A stretch of DNA of 64,000 bases from Burkholderiales bacterium. GTDB lineage: Bacteria; Pseudomonadota; Gammaproteobacteria; Burkholderiales; Burkholderiaceae_F. Numbering within the stretch: the first letter of the stretch is position 1; the number at the start of each line of letters is the position of its first letter. Of the stretch, positions 9,349-18,695 are shown piece after piece. The stretch covers positions 434,001 through 498,000 of the forward strand of contig JADJWR010000001.1 in assembly GCA_016716275.1 (NCBI GenBank). Reading direction: 5' to 3'. A program made the position numbers and the translations under genes. The notes below the pieces were generated by a model. That model made no database searches. It was not told the DNA's origin and saw nothing but the letters and a program-made list of their open reading frames with translations.

Positions 9349-10533
9349 ATGCCTTTCGCCCAGCTCGCCGACGTGCGCCTGCATTACGAGATCGAAGGCG
9401 ACGCGCAGCGTCCGGTGCTGATGCTGTGCAACTCGCTCGGCACCACCTTCGAGATGTGGGCGCCGCAGCTGCCGGCCTTGCTCGCCCACTTCCGCGTCCT
9501 GCGCTACGACACGCGCGGTCACGGTCAGTCGCAGGTCACGCCGGGCGAGTACAGCATCGCCCAGCTCGGCGCCGACGCGGTGGCGCTGCTCGACCACCTG
9601 GGGATCGGGCGCGTGTCGTTCTGCGGCCTGTCGATGGGCGGCATGACCGGTATGTGGCTGGGAGCCAACCGGCCGGAGCGGATCGACCGGCTGGTGCTCG
9701 CCAACACCGGCGCCAAGGTCGGTGATCCGTCGACCTGGGCGGCGCGGTTCGAGGCGGTGCGCGCCGGCGGCATGGCGGCGATCACGCCGAGCGTCCTCGA
9801 TCGCTGGTTCACGGCGCGCTATCAGCGTGTATCGCCGGACGAGGTTGACAAGGTGCGCGCGATGCTGCTCGCCACCTCGCCCGACGGCTACATCGCCAAC
9901 GGGGCCGCCGTTCGCGACATGGACCAGCGCGGGATCCTTGCCAGCGTCGGCGCGCCGACGCTGGTGATCGGCGGCACCCACGACGGCTCGACGCCGCCCG
10001 AACTCGGCCGGGCCGTGGCCCAGGCGATCGAGGGCGCCCGCTACGTCGAGCTCGACGCGGCGCACCTGTCGAACTGGGAGCAGGCCGGCGCGTTCACCGC
10101 GACGGTGCTGTCGTTCCTGCTCGATGGCGGGCTGAACGAGCGGGCCCGCTTCGAGGCCGGCCTGTCGGTGCGGCGGCCGGTGCTCGGCGCGGCACATGTC
10201 GACCGCGCGCTCGCCGGTCGCTCGGCGCTCTCCGCCGAGTTCCAGGACCTGATCACCCGCTACTGCTGGGGCGAGGTCTGGACCCGGCCTGGGCTGCCGC
10301 GCCATACGCGCAGCCTGCTGACGATCGCCATGACGCTCGCCCTGAACCGGATGGACGAGATGCGGCTGCACATGCGGGCGGCACGCAACAACGGCGTCAC
10401 CCGCGACGAGATCAAGGAGACGCTGATGCACGCGGCCATCTACTGCGGCGTGCCGGCGGGGGTCTCGGCCTTCAGGATCGCCAGCGAGGTGTTCGCCGAG
10501 CAGGACGCCGCGGATGCCGGTGGCGGTTGCTGA
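9349..10533 (+). CDS. pcaL: 3-oxoadipate enol-lactonase fused to 4-carboxymuconolactone decarboxylase
   Basis: 394 residues in two parts. Residues 1 to about 260 are an alpha/beta hydrolase like PcaD, with the nucleophile Ser95 in GLSMGG, an acid Asp in GGTHDGSTPP and a His in DAAHLSNWE. Residues from about 265 are a PcaC-type decarboxylase (YCWGEVWTRPGLPRHTRSL, then LHMRAARNNGVTRDEIKETL). The two domains catalyse consecutive steps of the protocatechuate branch of the beta-ketoadipate pathway. Such fusions are known as PcaL in actinobacteria and some proteobacteria. No other pca genes lie nearby. Confidence 0.9.
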   Translation: MPFAQLADVRLHYEIEGDAQRPVLMLCNSLGTTFEMWAPQLPALLAHFRVLRYDTRGHGQSQVTPGEYSIAQLGADAVALLDHLGIGRVSFCGLSMGGMTGMWLGANRPERIDRLVLANTGAKVGDPSTWAARFEAVRAGGMAAITPSVLDRWFTARYQRVSPDEVDKVRAMLLATSPDGYIANGAAVRDMDQRGILASVGAPTLVIGGTHDGSTPPELGRAVAQAIEGARYVELDAAHLSNWEQAGAFTATVLSFLLDGGLNERARFEAGLSVRRPVLGAAHVDRALAGRSALSAEFQDLITRYCWGEVWTRPGLPRHTRSLLTIAMTLALNRMDEMRLHMRAARNNGVTRDEIKETLMHAAIYCGVPAGVSAFRIASEVFAEQDAADAGGGC

Positions 10534-10534
10534 T

Positions 10535-10726
10535 CCGGCGCTGGCCGTCGCTCTGGCAACCGATCGGCGCAGGCTGGCGGCGATCAGGGACAAACTCGCG
10601 CACAACCGCCTGAGCCAGCCGTTGTTCGACACCGGGCAGTTCACCCGCGATCTCGAGTCGGCGTATCGAACGATGGTCGACCGCTGCTTCGCGGGGCTGG
10701 CGCCGGCGCACTTCAGCGTCGGCTGA
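10535..10726 (+). pseudogene. remnant: C-terminal tail of a TPR/SPINDLY-type glycosyltransferase
   Basis: Immediately after the pcaL stop, another frame encodes about 63 residues beginning PALAVALATDRRRLAAIRDK and including LSQPLFDTGQFTRDLESAY. This matches, from memory, the extreme C-terminus of bacterial O-GlcNAc-transferase-like (GT41) TPR proteins, where LFDT-x-x-F-x-R-x-L/I-E is characteristic. Nothing of the catalytic or TPR part is present upstream, where pcaL occupies the DNA. I read it as a truncated relic. A short expressed peptide from ATG 10514 cannot be excluded. Confidence 0.65.
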
Positions 10727-10767
10727 CGCGCGCCGACCGCCGGCCCGCGGAGCTTCGCCGCCGCGCC

Positions 10768-10799
10768 AAAGAAAAAGGGCGGGGGATCTCCCCGCCCTT
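10768..10799 (-). terminator. Rho-independent terminator of the 10823-12773 gene
   Basis: Inverted repeat AAGGGCGGGG / CCCCGCCCTT (arms 10775-10784 and 10790-10799, 5-base loop). On the minus strand it is followed by a T-rich run (TTTTTCTTT). It lies 24 bases beyond the stop of the minus-strand gene. Confidence 0.9.
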
Positions 10800-10822
10800 G
10801 CCGATGCGCTGTGCGCGCCGGA

Positions 10823-12773
10823 TCAGGGTGCCGGCACGAACGGTGCCGGGAAGCCGGGCACCACCACGCGCGCCGGGAAGGACATGCCGTAGTAGACGTT
10901 GGTCTGGGTGTTGTTGATGCGCAGGAACTGGCGGGCCAGCATCGGCAGGCCGTTCTCGCTGGGCACCGTCAGCGAGCCCCAGCCGGCGGTGAAGCCGTTG
11001 GCGACGTTCGAGCGGGCCACCGAGCCGAAGGTGGCCGAGTCGCTGGCGGAGGTGTTGTTCACCCCCACCACCGTCACCTCGCCGCAGATCGACAGCGAGG
11101 TCGGCGTGCCCGGCGAGATCACGATGTCGTCGATCACCGTCGGCGTCTCCTCGCGGTCGTAGAAGGCCACTGCGTTCACCCCCAGCCGCGCGCAGATCTG
11201 CCAGGGCTGGCCGCCGTTGGCCGCATTGCCCAGCTCGGTGTTGTCGGCGGTGAAGTAGATGTTGCCGTCCGAGGTGGCGTTGCGCACGATGGTGTTCGGC
11301 GTGCCGTACTTGACCGCGGCGAAGTAGCGCCGGGTCGGGAACGAGACGACCACGTCGGTCTGCGCCCCCAGCGAGGCCTCGTTGTAGTACTCGGCGGCGA
11401 TCTCCTGCGCGGCGATCGCATCCGACAGCGCGCGGGCCTGGCAGAACGGGCAGATCGGCAGATCCGGCAGGTACGGCGTCGACAGGTCCGGCAGGTCGTA
11501 GCGGGCGCCGACGATCGCCGGCGAGGCGCCGCGCAGCAGCGGATCGGCGGTGTTCGCGTTGGCCTGCGCCACGCTCAGCGGCACCGAGCGCTGGTCCCAG
11601 TACACCAGCCGGCCCGGCCCCGCCTCGCCGGCGGCATCGCGCGCCTCGATGGCCGCCGCCGCACCCGAGTAGGCGACGATCCGGTTGACGTTGATGATCG
11701 ACCAGTTGGCCATGATGCCGGTGGTCGGCGGCGCCATGTAGTCCGGAGGCGTTCTCGTGGGTGAGCGCGGTGAGCACCGAGGCGGTGCACGGGGCCACCG
11801 CCTTGACGTGCTTGGTGGCGGTGTACAGCGCCCGCTGGTCGCTGCCGGGCGAACCCTGCACGATGTCGGCCATCGTCAGGATCTCGATGTAGCCCTCGCG
11901 CGTCTCGGCCACCCCGCCGGCGGCCGGCGTGCGGCTGGTGATGAAGGCACCGTTGACGTTGGCCGGCAGCGTGCACGACTTGTCCGCCGTGTCCAGCCGC
12001 GAGCGGCCGTCCGATCCCTGCGCAATGCCGGCCGTCCACACGTCGCCGGGCGACAGGAACACCTGGAAGTCGTAGACGTCGTCGGAGTTCGACGCGCCCC
12101 GGAAACGCACCTTCAGCACCTTGCCGTTGACCGTGTCGGTGTTGACGATGCTCACCGCCGTGACGTTGCCCTCCTGCGTGCTGAAATACGGCACGTACTG
12201 GATGTGGCCAATACCCTTCGGGTTGAAGGCGAGGGCGCCGGTGGCGGCTTCGGCGTCAAACACCAGGTTGTCCCAGACTGCTCCGTCGCCAGTTACGTTC
12301 TGAACCTGCGAGAACTCAATTCGGAAGATGTTCGCGCCGGCAATGTTGAGCGTATAGAACTCACCGACCCCGACATCGCTACCGAAAACCTGGGTTGTGC
12401 CAACAACATTGCCGCCCACGGCGGCGTCATAAGCCGTCAACACAAAGCCGTTGAGGCCGACGTCGAGTCCGGTCAAGCTGACCGATGAGACCGGCGATGA
12501 GAATGTCGCGACAATCGGGTTTGAAGGCTGTGGCTGAAACGAGTTGCTCACCGAATTGATCGCTATCGGTGGCGTACCTCCTGCAAGGCTTCCGAGGTTT
12601 GTGGTGAATGCGTTACTGAAGACAACGCCTTGAGCAGCGAATGCCGATCCAACGACTACCCCGTCGGCAAGACTGTCAAAGTCAATCGTGACAGGCGCCG
12701 CGCTTGCCGATATCGGCGCCGCAAGCAGACCTCCGATAGCGCTTGCGATGAGAGACTTCTTGAACATGCTCAT
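10823..12773 (-). pseudogene. secreted protein of unknown function, interrupted by one frameshift
   Basis: The minus-strand reading starts at ATG 12773 (GGAGG just upstream) with a signal peptide (MSMFKKSLIASAIGGLLAAP, cleavage after SASA). Residues 25 to about 170 form a beta-rich domain (DFDSLADGVVVGSAFAAQGV). From about 12250 downward a second part begins (FNPKGIGHIQYVPYFSTQEG, then DFQVFLSPGDVWTAGI). The frame runs into unrelated sequence after HENASG near 11745. The continuation DYMAPPTTGIMANWSIINVN is in the next frame and stays open to 10823. One missing base joins them into about 650 residues. The 5' part is clearly less G+C-rich. I do not recognise a function. It may be a true mutation or a sequence error. 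Confidence 0.75.
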
Positions 12774-13069
12774 GCTCCTCCAGGTTGCCTACAGGGGCCG
12801 CTAAAACACGAAGGGTGATGGATTTGCCCGATAGCAAACACGCGCCCTGACCACTTCAGTTGCCGGTCGTTTGCGCCGACTTGCGCAATGGATCGAGGCA
12901 TGTCACCGGTGATGAAAAGGCCGGATTGCGAATGATGATATTGCGCGACCGACAGAAAGGGCGGTTCGAACGTCGCCGCAGTGGGGTCTGCGCAACAATC
13001 GACATTGGACCCGTACGAACGGGCACAAGCCAGCAACGGCACGAGATGGTCGGGGCAGGGCGAAGGTGG

Positions 13070-13145
<76 letters not shown>

Positions 13146-13291
13146 GTGCCGGATGGGCTCGTGGAACGGAGCCCCAGCGAAGGGCGCGAAGTATAGCGGA
13201 GCCGGCCGCCTCGGCCAGCCCCGGCGCAGGCGGACGATGGCGCTTTTTCTGCGCTGAACGGGCTCGGAGTGCCGCTGCGATAATCCGCCGC

Positions 13292-14482
13292 GTGACGCAA
13301 ACCGCAACCTTCGACATCGCCGTCGTCGGCGCCGGCGTAGCCGGCCTGGCCGCCGCGCTGGGCAGCGCCCAGCTTGGCCTGCGCACGGCGCTGGTCGGGC
13401 CGCGGGTGCCGGTCGATCGCGCCGCTGCCGCGGCGCCATTCGACGTGCGCATCTACGCGCTGGCGCCGGCCGCGGTCGGGCTGCTCGAGCAGTTGAAGGC
13501 GTGGCCGGCGGTCGACCTGTCGCGCGTGCAGGCGGTGGCGAAGATGCGCGTGTTCGGCGACTCCGGCAGCGAACTGAGCTTCGATGCCTACCAGGCCGCG
13601 CTGCCGACGCTGGCGACCATCGTCGAGGAGAGCGAGCTGCTGCGGGCGCTCGGCGCCGCCGTGGGGTTCGCCGCCGAACTGCAGCGGATCGTAGGGACTT
13701 TCGATGCGCTGCAGCCGCAGGGCGAGGCGACGCGGCTGCTGCTGGCCGGCGGGCAGGCGATCGAGGCGCGGCTGGTGGTCGCCGCCGACGGATCCCGCTC
13801 GTCGGTGCGCGCGGCGGCAGGCATCAACGCACACGAGCTCTCCTACGGGCAGACTGCCGTGGTCGCCAATTTCGCCTGCGAGCGACCGCACCAGGGCGTC
13901 GCCCTGCAGTGGTTCGACCCGGCGGAAGGCGTCATCGCGCTGCTGCCGCTGCCGGGCGAACGGGTGTCGCTGGTCTGGTCGGCGCCGCACCCATTGGCCG
14001 AGATGCTGGCTAACGAAGCGGCGAGCCTCGCTTCCCGCCTCGCCCCGCGTGCCGGGCCATATCTCGGCGCCCTGACGGCGATCGGGCCGGCCCGGTCGTT
14101 CCCGCTGCGGCGGATCAGCGTCGACCGGCTGGTCGGCAGGAGGCTGGCGCTGGTCGGCGACGCGGCGCATGTCGTTCATCCGCTCGCCGGGCAGGGATTG
14201 AACTTGGGGCTCGCCGACGTGTCCGAGATGCTGCGCGTGCTGGCCGGGCGCGAGCAGTGGCGCGACCCCGGCGATCCGGTCCTGCTGCGCCGCTACGAGC
14301 GGTCGCGGGCAGAGCCGGTTGGCCTGATGCGACTGGCGACGCACGCGCTGGCACGGCTTTTTGCCCGCGACGACGCGGTCAGCCGCGAGGTCCGCAACCT
14401 CGGGCTGTCGGCGGTCGACGCGCTGCCGCCGCTGAAAGCTGCGCTGATCCGCCACGCCGCCGGGCAGGGAGCCCGGCGCTGA
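13292..14482 (+). CDS. FAD-dependent ubiquinone-biosynthesis hydroxylase (UbiH/UbiF/VisC family)
   Basis: 396 residues from GTG 13292. The FAD-binding GAGVAG is at 13-18. DG-motif AADGSRSSVRAAAGI and the second FAD motif VGDAAHVVHPLAGQGLNLGLAD are diagnostic of the UbiH/COQ6 class of aromatic hydroxylases. These introduce ring hydroxyls during ubiquinone synthesis; which position this one modifies cannot be read from sequence. dsbC follows. Earlier starts would read through the tRNA-Phe region and were rejected. Confidence 0.9.
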   Translation: MTQTATFDIAVVGAGVAGLAAALGSAQLGLRTALVGPRVPVDRAAAAAPFDVRIYALAPAAVGLLEQLKAWPAVDLSRVQAVAKMRVFGDSGSELSFDAYQAALPTLATIVEESELLRALGAAVGFAAELQRIVGTFDALQPQGEATRLLLAGGQAIEARLVVAADGSRSSVRAAAGINAHELSYGQTAVVANFACERPHQGVALQWFDPAEGVIALLPLPGERVSLVWSAPHPLAEMLANEAASLASRLAPRAGPYLGALTAIGPARSFPLRRISVDRLVGRRLALVGDAAHVVHPLAGQGLNLGLADVSEMLRVLAGREQWRDPGDPVLLRRYERSRAEPVGLMRLATHALARLFARDDAVSREVRNLGLSAVDALPPLKAALIRHAAGQGARR

Positions 14483-14532
14483 TCCGATGACCCGCGGCCC
14501 GCGCCGCGATTGCGAAAGGAAGGGCGAATTCG

Positions 14533-15261
14533 ATGAACAAATGGTTGCTTGCCGCCGTGCTGGCGGTATCGAGCGTGCTCGGCGTCGCCAACGCCCAGTC
14601 GAAAGCCGGCGGCTCGGTCGAGGACGAGGTCCGCAGCCGATTCGAGCAGCGGTTCAACGCCAAGCCCGATTCGGTGACGCGCACGCCGTTCGGCCTGTGG
14701 GAAGTCATCGTCGGCACGCAGGTGATCTATGTCGACCAGGCGGTCAACTACCTGATCTCGGGGCCGGTGTACGACGCCAAGACACGCGAAGACCTGACCG
14801 GCAAGAAGCGCGACGAGCTGCTGCGCGTCGACTTCGCCTCGCTGCCGTTCGACCAGGCGGTGAAGATCGTGCGCGGCGACGGCTCGCGCAGGCTGGTCAC
14901 TTTCGAGGATCCCAACTGCGGCTACTGCAAGAAGCTGTACCGGGACATCGCCGGCCTGAAGAACGTCACCATCTACACCTTTCTCTATCCGATCCTGTCG
15001 CAGGACTCGTTCGAGAAGTCGAAGGCGATCTGGTGCGCCAAGGACCGCGCACGGGCCTGGGACGACCTGATGCTCAACGGCAAGGCGGCGCCGGCGCCGG
15101 CCGGCGACTGCAAGCACCCGCTGCAGCAGAACATCGAGCTGGGCCGCAAGCTGGACGTCTCCGGCACGCCGACGATCGTGTTTGCCGACGGCCGGCGGAT
15201 GCCGGGGGCGGTGCCGCTCGACCGGATCGAAGCGACCTTCAAGGAAATCGGCGGCAAGTAG
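14533..15261 (+). CDS. dsbC: periplasmic thiol:disulfide interchange protein DsbC
   Basis: 242 residues with a signal peptide (cleavage likely after VANA, residue 21). The N-terminal dimerisation domain covers about 25-85. The thioredoxin-like domain carries the active site CGYC at 129-132 and cis-Pro in SGTPTIVF. Two further Cys (AIWCAKD and GDCKHP) match the structural disulfide of DsbC. It isomerises wrong disulfides in the periplasm. AGGAAGG precedes the ATG closely, fitting this start. Confidence 0.95.
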   Translation: MNKWLLAAVLAVSSVLGVANAQSKAGGSVEDEVRSRFEQRFNAKPDSVTRTPFGLWEVIVGTQVIYVDQAVNYLISGPVYDAKTREDLTGKKRDELLRVDFASLPFDQAVKIVRGDGSRRLVTFEDPNCGYCKKLYRDIAGLKNVTIYTFLYPILSQDSFEKSKAIWCAKDRARAWDDLMLNGKAAPAPAGDCKHPLQQNIELGRKLDVSGTPTIVFADGRRMPGAVPLDRIEATFKEIGGK

Positions 15262-15295
15262 GCGGCGGGCTAAGCGCCCGGCGCGCGACCGGCCG

Positions 15296-16552
15296 TCAGC
15301 TTCCGAGCAGCTTCTCCGGCGCCACGCCGCGCGGCACCAGCAGCCACGCCTGCACGTCGTGGCGCTGCCTGCCCGCCGGCACCGCCGCCTCGGCGCCGAA
15401 ACCCCAGAAGAAGTCGAACCGCAGCGGGCCGCGGATCGCCCCGCCGGTGTCCTGCGCCAGCATCAGCCGCCGCAGCGGCTCGCCGCTCACCGGGTGCTCG
15501 CTGCTCACCAGCAGCGGCGCACCGAGCGGGATGAAGCGCGGATCGACGGCCACCGAGTAACCCGGTGTCAGCGGCACGCCGAGCGCGCCGAGCGGGCCGG
15601 CATTGGGGTCGCCGAGCGGCAGCTCGCGGAAGAAGACGTAGCTGGGGTTCTCGTTGAGCAGCTCGGCAACGCGCCGCGGATTGGCGCGCGCCCACGCCTT
15701 GATGCCCTGCATCGACGCCTGTTCGAGCGGCAGCTCGCCGCGCTCGACCAGCACGCGGCCGATCGATCGGTAAGGATGCCCGTTGGTGTCGGCATAGCCG
15801 ACGCGGGTCATCGAACCGTCGCGAAACCGCACCCTTCCCGAGCCCTGCACCTGCAGGAAGAACGCCTCGATCGCATCGTCCACCCAGAGCAGCTCGGCGC
15901 CGCGCAGCCGCTGCTCGGTCAGGTCGGCGCGCGTCCAGTACGGCACCACCCGCTGACCCTTGTCGGACTGCTGCAACCGGCCGCGCAGCCGCTGGTTCGC
16001 CAGCTCCGGAAACAGCGGCGACAGGTCGATCGTCAGCAGGTCGGCCGGCGGCCGGTGCAGCGGTACCAGATAAGGCGCGGCCTTCGCCCGGCTGCCGCTG
16101 AGCAGCGGCTCGTAGTAGCCGGTCATGCGGCCGCGCGCCTCGGTCGCCAGCAGGCGCTGTTCGGTGCTGCCGTCTTCGAGCGTGACGCTCAGCACCCGAT
16201 AGGCGTCGAGCCGCTCGCCGAGGAACAGCCGCTGCGCGGCGTCGTCGCCGCTCGGCACTGCAGCGGCGCGGCGGCAGGTCTCACCCCAGATCGCGCGGCG
16301 GGCGCCGTGTCGCTCGAAGCTGCTGCACGAGGCGAGCAGCGCCGGCCAGGCGGCGGCCAGGTCGGCGTCGGCGACTCGCGGCAGCGATTCCGGGGCCACC
16401 CTTTCGTAGCGCGCCTGGGTCAGCGTCTTGACGGAAGGTGGCGCGGCTGCCGGTGGCGGTGCCGGCGGCGGCACGGTCTGGCAGGCGGCGACGAGCAGCG
16501 CCACCGCGAGCGAAGCAAGCGGCGGCAGGCGCCGGCCGTTTCTAGAATGCAC
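15296..16552 (-). CDS. mltA: membrane-bound lytic murein transglycosylase A (lipoprotein)
   Basis: 418 residues from a GTG at 16552. That start gives a clean lipoprotein signal (LASLAVALLVAAC, lipobox VAAC); longer starts would bury it. A Pro-rich linker, the MltA core domain (GRMTGYYEPLLSGS, then ELLWVDDAIEAFFLQVQGSG) and the C-terminal 3D domain with conserved Asp residues (YSVAVDPRFIPLGAPL, AQDTGGAI, DFFWGFG) follow. It cleaves peptidoglycan glycan strands at the outer membrane. Its start lies only 25 bases from that of the divergent small gene at 16578. Confidence 0.93.
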   Translation of the reverse strand: MHSRNGRRLPPLASLAVALLVAACQTVPPPAPPPAAAPPSVKTLTQARYERVAPESLPRVADADLAAAWPALLASCSSFERHGARRAIWGETCRRAAAVPSGDDAAQRLFLGERLDAYRVLSVTLEDGSTEQRLLATEARGRMTGYYEPLLSGSRAKAAPYLVPLHRPPADLLTIDLSPLFPELANQRLRGRLQQSDKGQRVVPYWTRADLTEQRLRGAELLWVDDAIEAFFLQVQGSGRVRFRDGSMTRVGYADTNGHPYRSIGRVLVERGELPLEQASMQGIKAWARANPRRVAELLNENPSYVFFRELPLGDPNAGPLGALGVPLTPGYSVAVDPRFIPLGAPLLVSSEHPVSGEPLRRLMLAQDTGGAIRGPLRFDFFWGFGAEAAVPAGRQRHDVQAWLLVPRGVAPEKLLGS

Positions 16553-16577
16553 CGGTTTCGAACAACGGAGGCGGCCG

Positions 16578-16679
16578 ATGTGGCTGATCATCGCCGAGGC
16601 GCTGCTGGCGCTTGGACTGCTGGTGTTCATCGTCTGGTGGACGATGTTCCACGGCCGCCGCAAGCCGCCCCGCAAGTAG
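16578..16679 (+). CDS. 33-residue single-pass membrane protein, unknown function
   Basis: One hydrophobic helix (LIIAEALLALGLLVFIVWW) followed by the basic tail MFHGRRKPPRK, so N-out/C-in is likely by the positive-inside rule. GGAG lies 7 bases before ATG 16578. It is divergent from mltA and convergent with apaG, ending 3 bases before the apaG stop. No family is recognised. The good ribosome site and clean membrane topology support a real gene. Confidence 0.6.
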   Translation: MWLIIAEALLALGLLVFIVWWTMFHGRRKPPRK

Positions 16680-16682
16680 CCC

Positions 16683-17057
16683 TCAGTGCAGCGTGCGCGG
16701 CATCGAAAGCACGAACTCCGGGATCGGCGCCTCGAATGCGGTGCCATCCTCGGCGACGCACTGGTAGCTGCCGTGCATCGAGCCGACCGGCGTGGCCAGC
16801 GGGCAGCCGCTGGTGTACTGAAACGCCTGGCCGGGTTTCAGCACCGGCTGCTCGCCGACCACCCCCGGGCCGCGCACCTCCTCGATCTGTCCGTCGGCGT
16901 CGGTGATGATCCAGTGCCGCGACACCAGTTGCGCGGCCACCTCGCCAGTGTTGCGGATCGTCACGGTGTAGGCGAACAGGTAGCGGCCTTCCTCGGGCTC
17001 GGACTGCGCCTCGAGGTACTGCGGCTGCACCTGGACACTGAACTGGTAGCGGGGCAT
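16683..17057 (-). CDS. apaG: ApaG (Co2+/Mg2+ efflux-associated beta-sandwich protein)
   Basis: 124 residues, exactly the family length. It has the FN3-like fold signature AYTVTIRNTGEVAAQLVSRH, WIITDADG, the GPGVVGEQPVLKPG loop (conserved GxGVVG) and YTSGCPLATPVGSMHGSY. The biochemical role is unclear; the name comes from the E. coli gene near apaH. It diverges from rpe. Confidence 0.96.
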   Translation of the reverse strand: MPRYQFSVQVQPQYLEAQSEPEEGRYLFAYTVTIRNTGEVAAQLVSRHWIITDADGQIEEVRGPGVVGEQPVLKPGQAFQYTSGCPLATPVGSMHGSYQCVAEDGTAFEAPIPEFVLSMPRTLH

Positions 17058-17106
17058 CGGGCGGCGGGCCTTCGTACAATCGTCAGGGTGACTCGTGGAG
17101 ACTGCC

Positions 17107-17835
17107 GTGGATTGTCGCATCGCCCCCAGCATCCTGTCCGCTGACTTCGCGCGTTTGGGCGAGGAAGTGCGCAACGTCGTCGCCGCCGGCGCCGACTGGA
17201 TCCATTTCGACGTGATGGATAACCATTACGTGCCGAACCTGACCATCGGGCCGCTGGTTTGCGAGGCGATCCGGCCGCACGTCGAGGTGCCGATCGACGT
17301 GCACCTGATGGTCGAGCCGGTGGACAGCCTGGTGCCGATGTTCGCCAAGGCGGGCGCCAACGTGATCACTTTCCACCCGGAGGCGTCGCGCCATGTCGAC
17401 CGCACGCTCGGCCTGATCCGCGACGCCGGCTGCAAGTCGGGACTGGTGTTCAACCCGGCCACCCCGCTCGCGTGGATGGACCACGTGCTCGACAAGCTCG
17501 ACATCGTGCTGCTGATGAGCGTCAACCCGGGCTTCGGCGGCCAGTCGTTCATCGGCCAGGCCCTGGTCAAGCTCGGCGAGGCGCGCGCGCGGCTCGACGC
17601 CTACGAGCAGTCGAGCGGCCGTCGCATCTGGCTGGAGATCGACGGCGGGGTGAAGGTCGACAACATCGGCGCCATCGCCGCTGCCGGGGCCGACACCTTC
17701 GTCGCCGGCAGCGCGATCTTCGGCGCCAAGGACTACAGGGCGACCATCGAGGCGATGAAGCAGGCGGTCGCCGCGGCGCAGGCTGCCAGCGCGCGCGCGC
17801 GGGCCGAGCAGCAGCGGCGGTACACGAGCGCATGA
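17107..17835 (+). CDS. rpe: ribulose-phosphate 3-epimerase
   Basis: TIM-barrel enzyme of the pentose phosphate pathway. [55 protein letters not shown] and [11 protein letters not shown] cover the metal-binding and phosphate-binding segments. Two GTG codons fit the start (17095 and 17107). 17107 is preferred because GGAG lies 6 bases upstream, giving 242 residues. The C-terminus ([10 protein letters not shown]) is longer than usual. Its stop overlaps gph (ATGA). Confidence 0.95.
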   Translation: MDCRIAPSILSADFARLGEEVRNVVAAGADWIHFDVMDNHYVPNLTIGPLVCEAIRPHVEVPIDVHLMVEPVDSLVPMFAKAGANVITFHPEASRHVDRTLGLIRDAGCKSGLVFNPATPLAWMDHVLDKLDIVLLMSVNPGFGGQSFIGQALVKLGEARARLDAYEQSSGRRIWLEIDGGVKVDNIGAIAAAGADTFVAGSAIFGAKDYRATIEAMKQAVAAAQAASARARAEQQRRYTSA

Positions 17836-18554
17836 GGCTGTCGCAGTTGCATGGCGTGCTGATCGACCTCGACGGCACGCTGATGGACACCGCGCCGGAC
17901 CTGGCCGCCGCCGCCAACCGGATGCGAGCCGACTTCGGCCTGCCGCCGCTGCCGCTCGAGCGCATCGCCGCCTTCGTCGGCAAGGGCGCCGAGGTGCTGG
18001 TGCACCGCGCGCTGACCGACGAGTTCGACGGCCGCGCCGAACCGCAGGCGTTCGCCCGCGGCCGCGCCTCGTTCTACGCGCACTACACGGTCGAGAACGG
18101 CGTGCAGGCGATCGTCTTCGACCGCGTGCCGCAGGCCCTGCAGGAACTGCGCCGGCGCGGCCTGAAGGTCGCCTGCGTGACCAACAAGCCGAAGGAGTTC
18201 ACGCTTCCGCTGCTGGCGAAGATGGACCTCGCGCGGTACTTCGACGCCGTCGTGGCGGGCGACGAGGTGGCGGAAAAGAAACCCCATCCGGCGCTGCTGC
18301 TCGAAGCCTGCCGGCGGATGCGGCTCACGCCCGCCGAGGTGATGCTGATCGGCGACTCGGTCAACGATGCGCAGGCGGCGGGCGCCGCCGGTTGCCGCTG
18401 CATGCTGGTCGAGACCGGCTACAACGAGGGCGAGGGCGTGGCCGCGCTGGCAGGTGCGCCGGGGCTCGATGCTATAGTCGCGACGCTCGTCGAGGCGGTG
18501 CAGTGGATCCTGCAACGGCACCCGGCGCGAGCGCAAAACGCCACGACGCAATGA
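17832..18554 (+). CDS. gph: phosphoglycolate phosphatase
   Basis: 240-residue HAD hydrolase with motif [10 protein letters not shown] (12-20), cap helices, motif II VTNKP, Lys in EKKPHPALL and motif [14 protein letters not shown]. It removes phosphate from 2-phosphoglycolate. It is translationally coupled to rpe by ATGA. In beta- and gammaproteobacteria rpe-gph often precedes trp genes, as here. The last 3 bases overlap the start of the putative leader peptide. Confidence 0.94.
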   Translation: MRLSQLHGVLIDLDGTLMDTAPDLAAAANRMRADFGLPPLPLERIAAFVGKGAEVLVHRALTDEFDGRAEPQAFARGRASFYAHYTVENGVQAIVFDRVPQALQELRRRGLKVACVTNKPKEFTLPLLAKMDLARYFDAVVAGDEVAEKKPHPALLLEACRRMRLTPAEVMLIGDSVNDAQAAGAAGCRCMLVETGYNEGEGVAALAGAPGLDAIVATLVEAVQWILQRHPARAQNATTQ

Positions 18555-18640
18555 GTCACCGCAACGTTTCGATGCCCAACCGGGCGATCTGCAAGCCGCA
18601 CGGCTGGCAGGCCCGGGGGGTCTGGTGCTGGCGAAGCTAG
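18551..18640 (+). CDS. trpL: putative Trp-rich leader peptide upstream of trpE
   Basis: A 29-residue reading frame whose ATG overlaps the gph stop (ATGA). It ends in GWQARGVWCWRS, with three Trp in the last eleven residues, although Trp is rare in short random frames. It lies 93 bases before trpE and is followed by short GC-rich stems that could compete. This is the layout of a ribosome-mediated trp attenuator. The ribosome-binding site is weak, so coupling from gph may drive translation. A shorter start exists at 18572. Expression is not proven. Confidence 0.6.
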   Translation: MSHRNVSMPNRAICKPHGWQARGVWCWRS

Positions 18641-18695
18641 ATCTGCCGCCCGGCTGCCGCGCGCAGCATCGATCGTTCAATCCAGGCAGTAGACG

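Noticed and set aside
12774..13069. Search for a gene or RNA between the frameshifted gene and tRNA-Phe
   Set aside because: Only short frames without start signals were seen; no structure stood out.
17075..17080. TACAAT before rpe as a promoter
   Set aside because: No acceptable -35 at the right distance; not strong enough to list.
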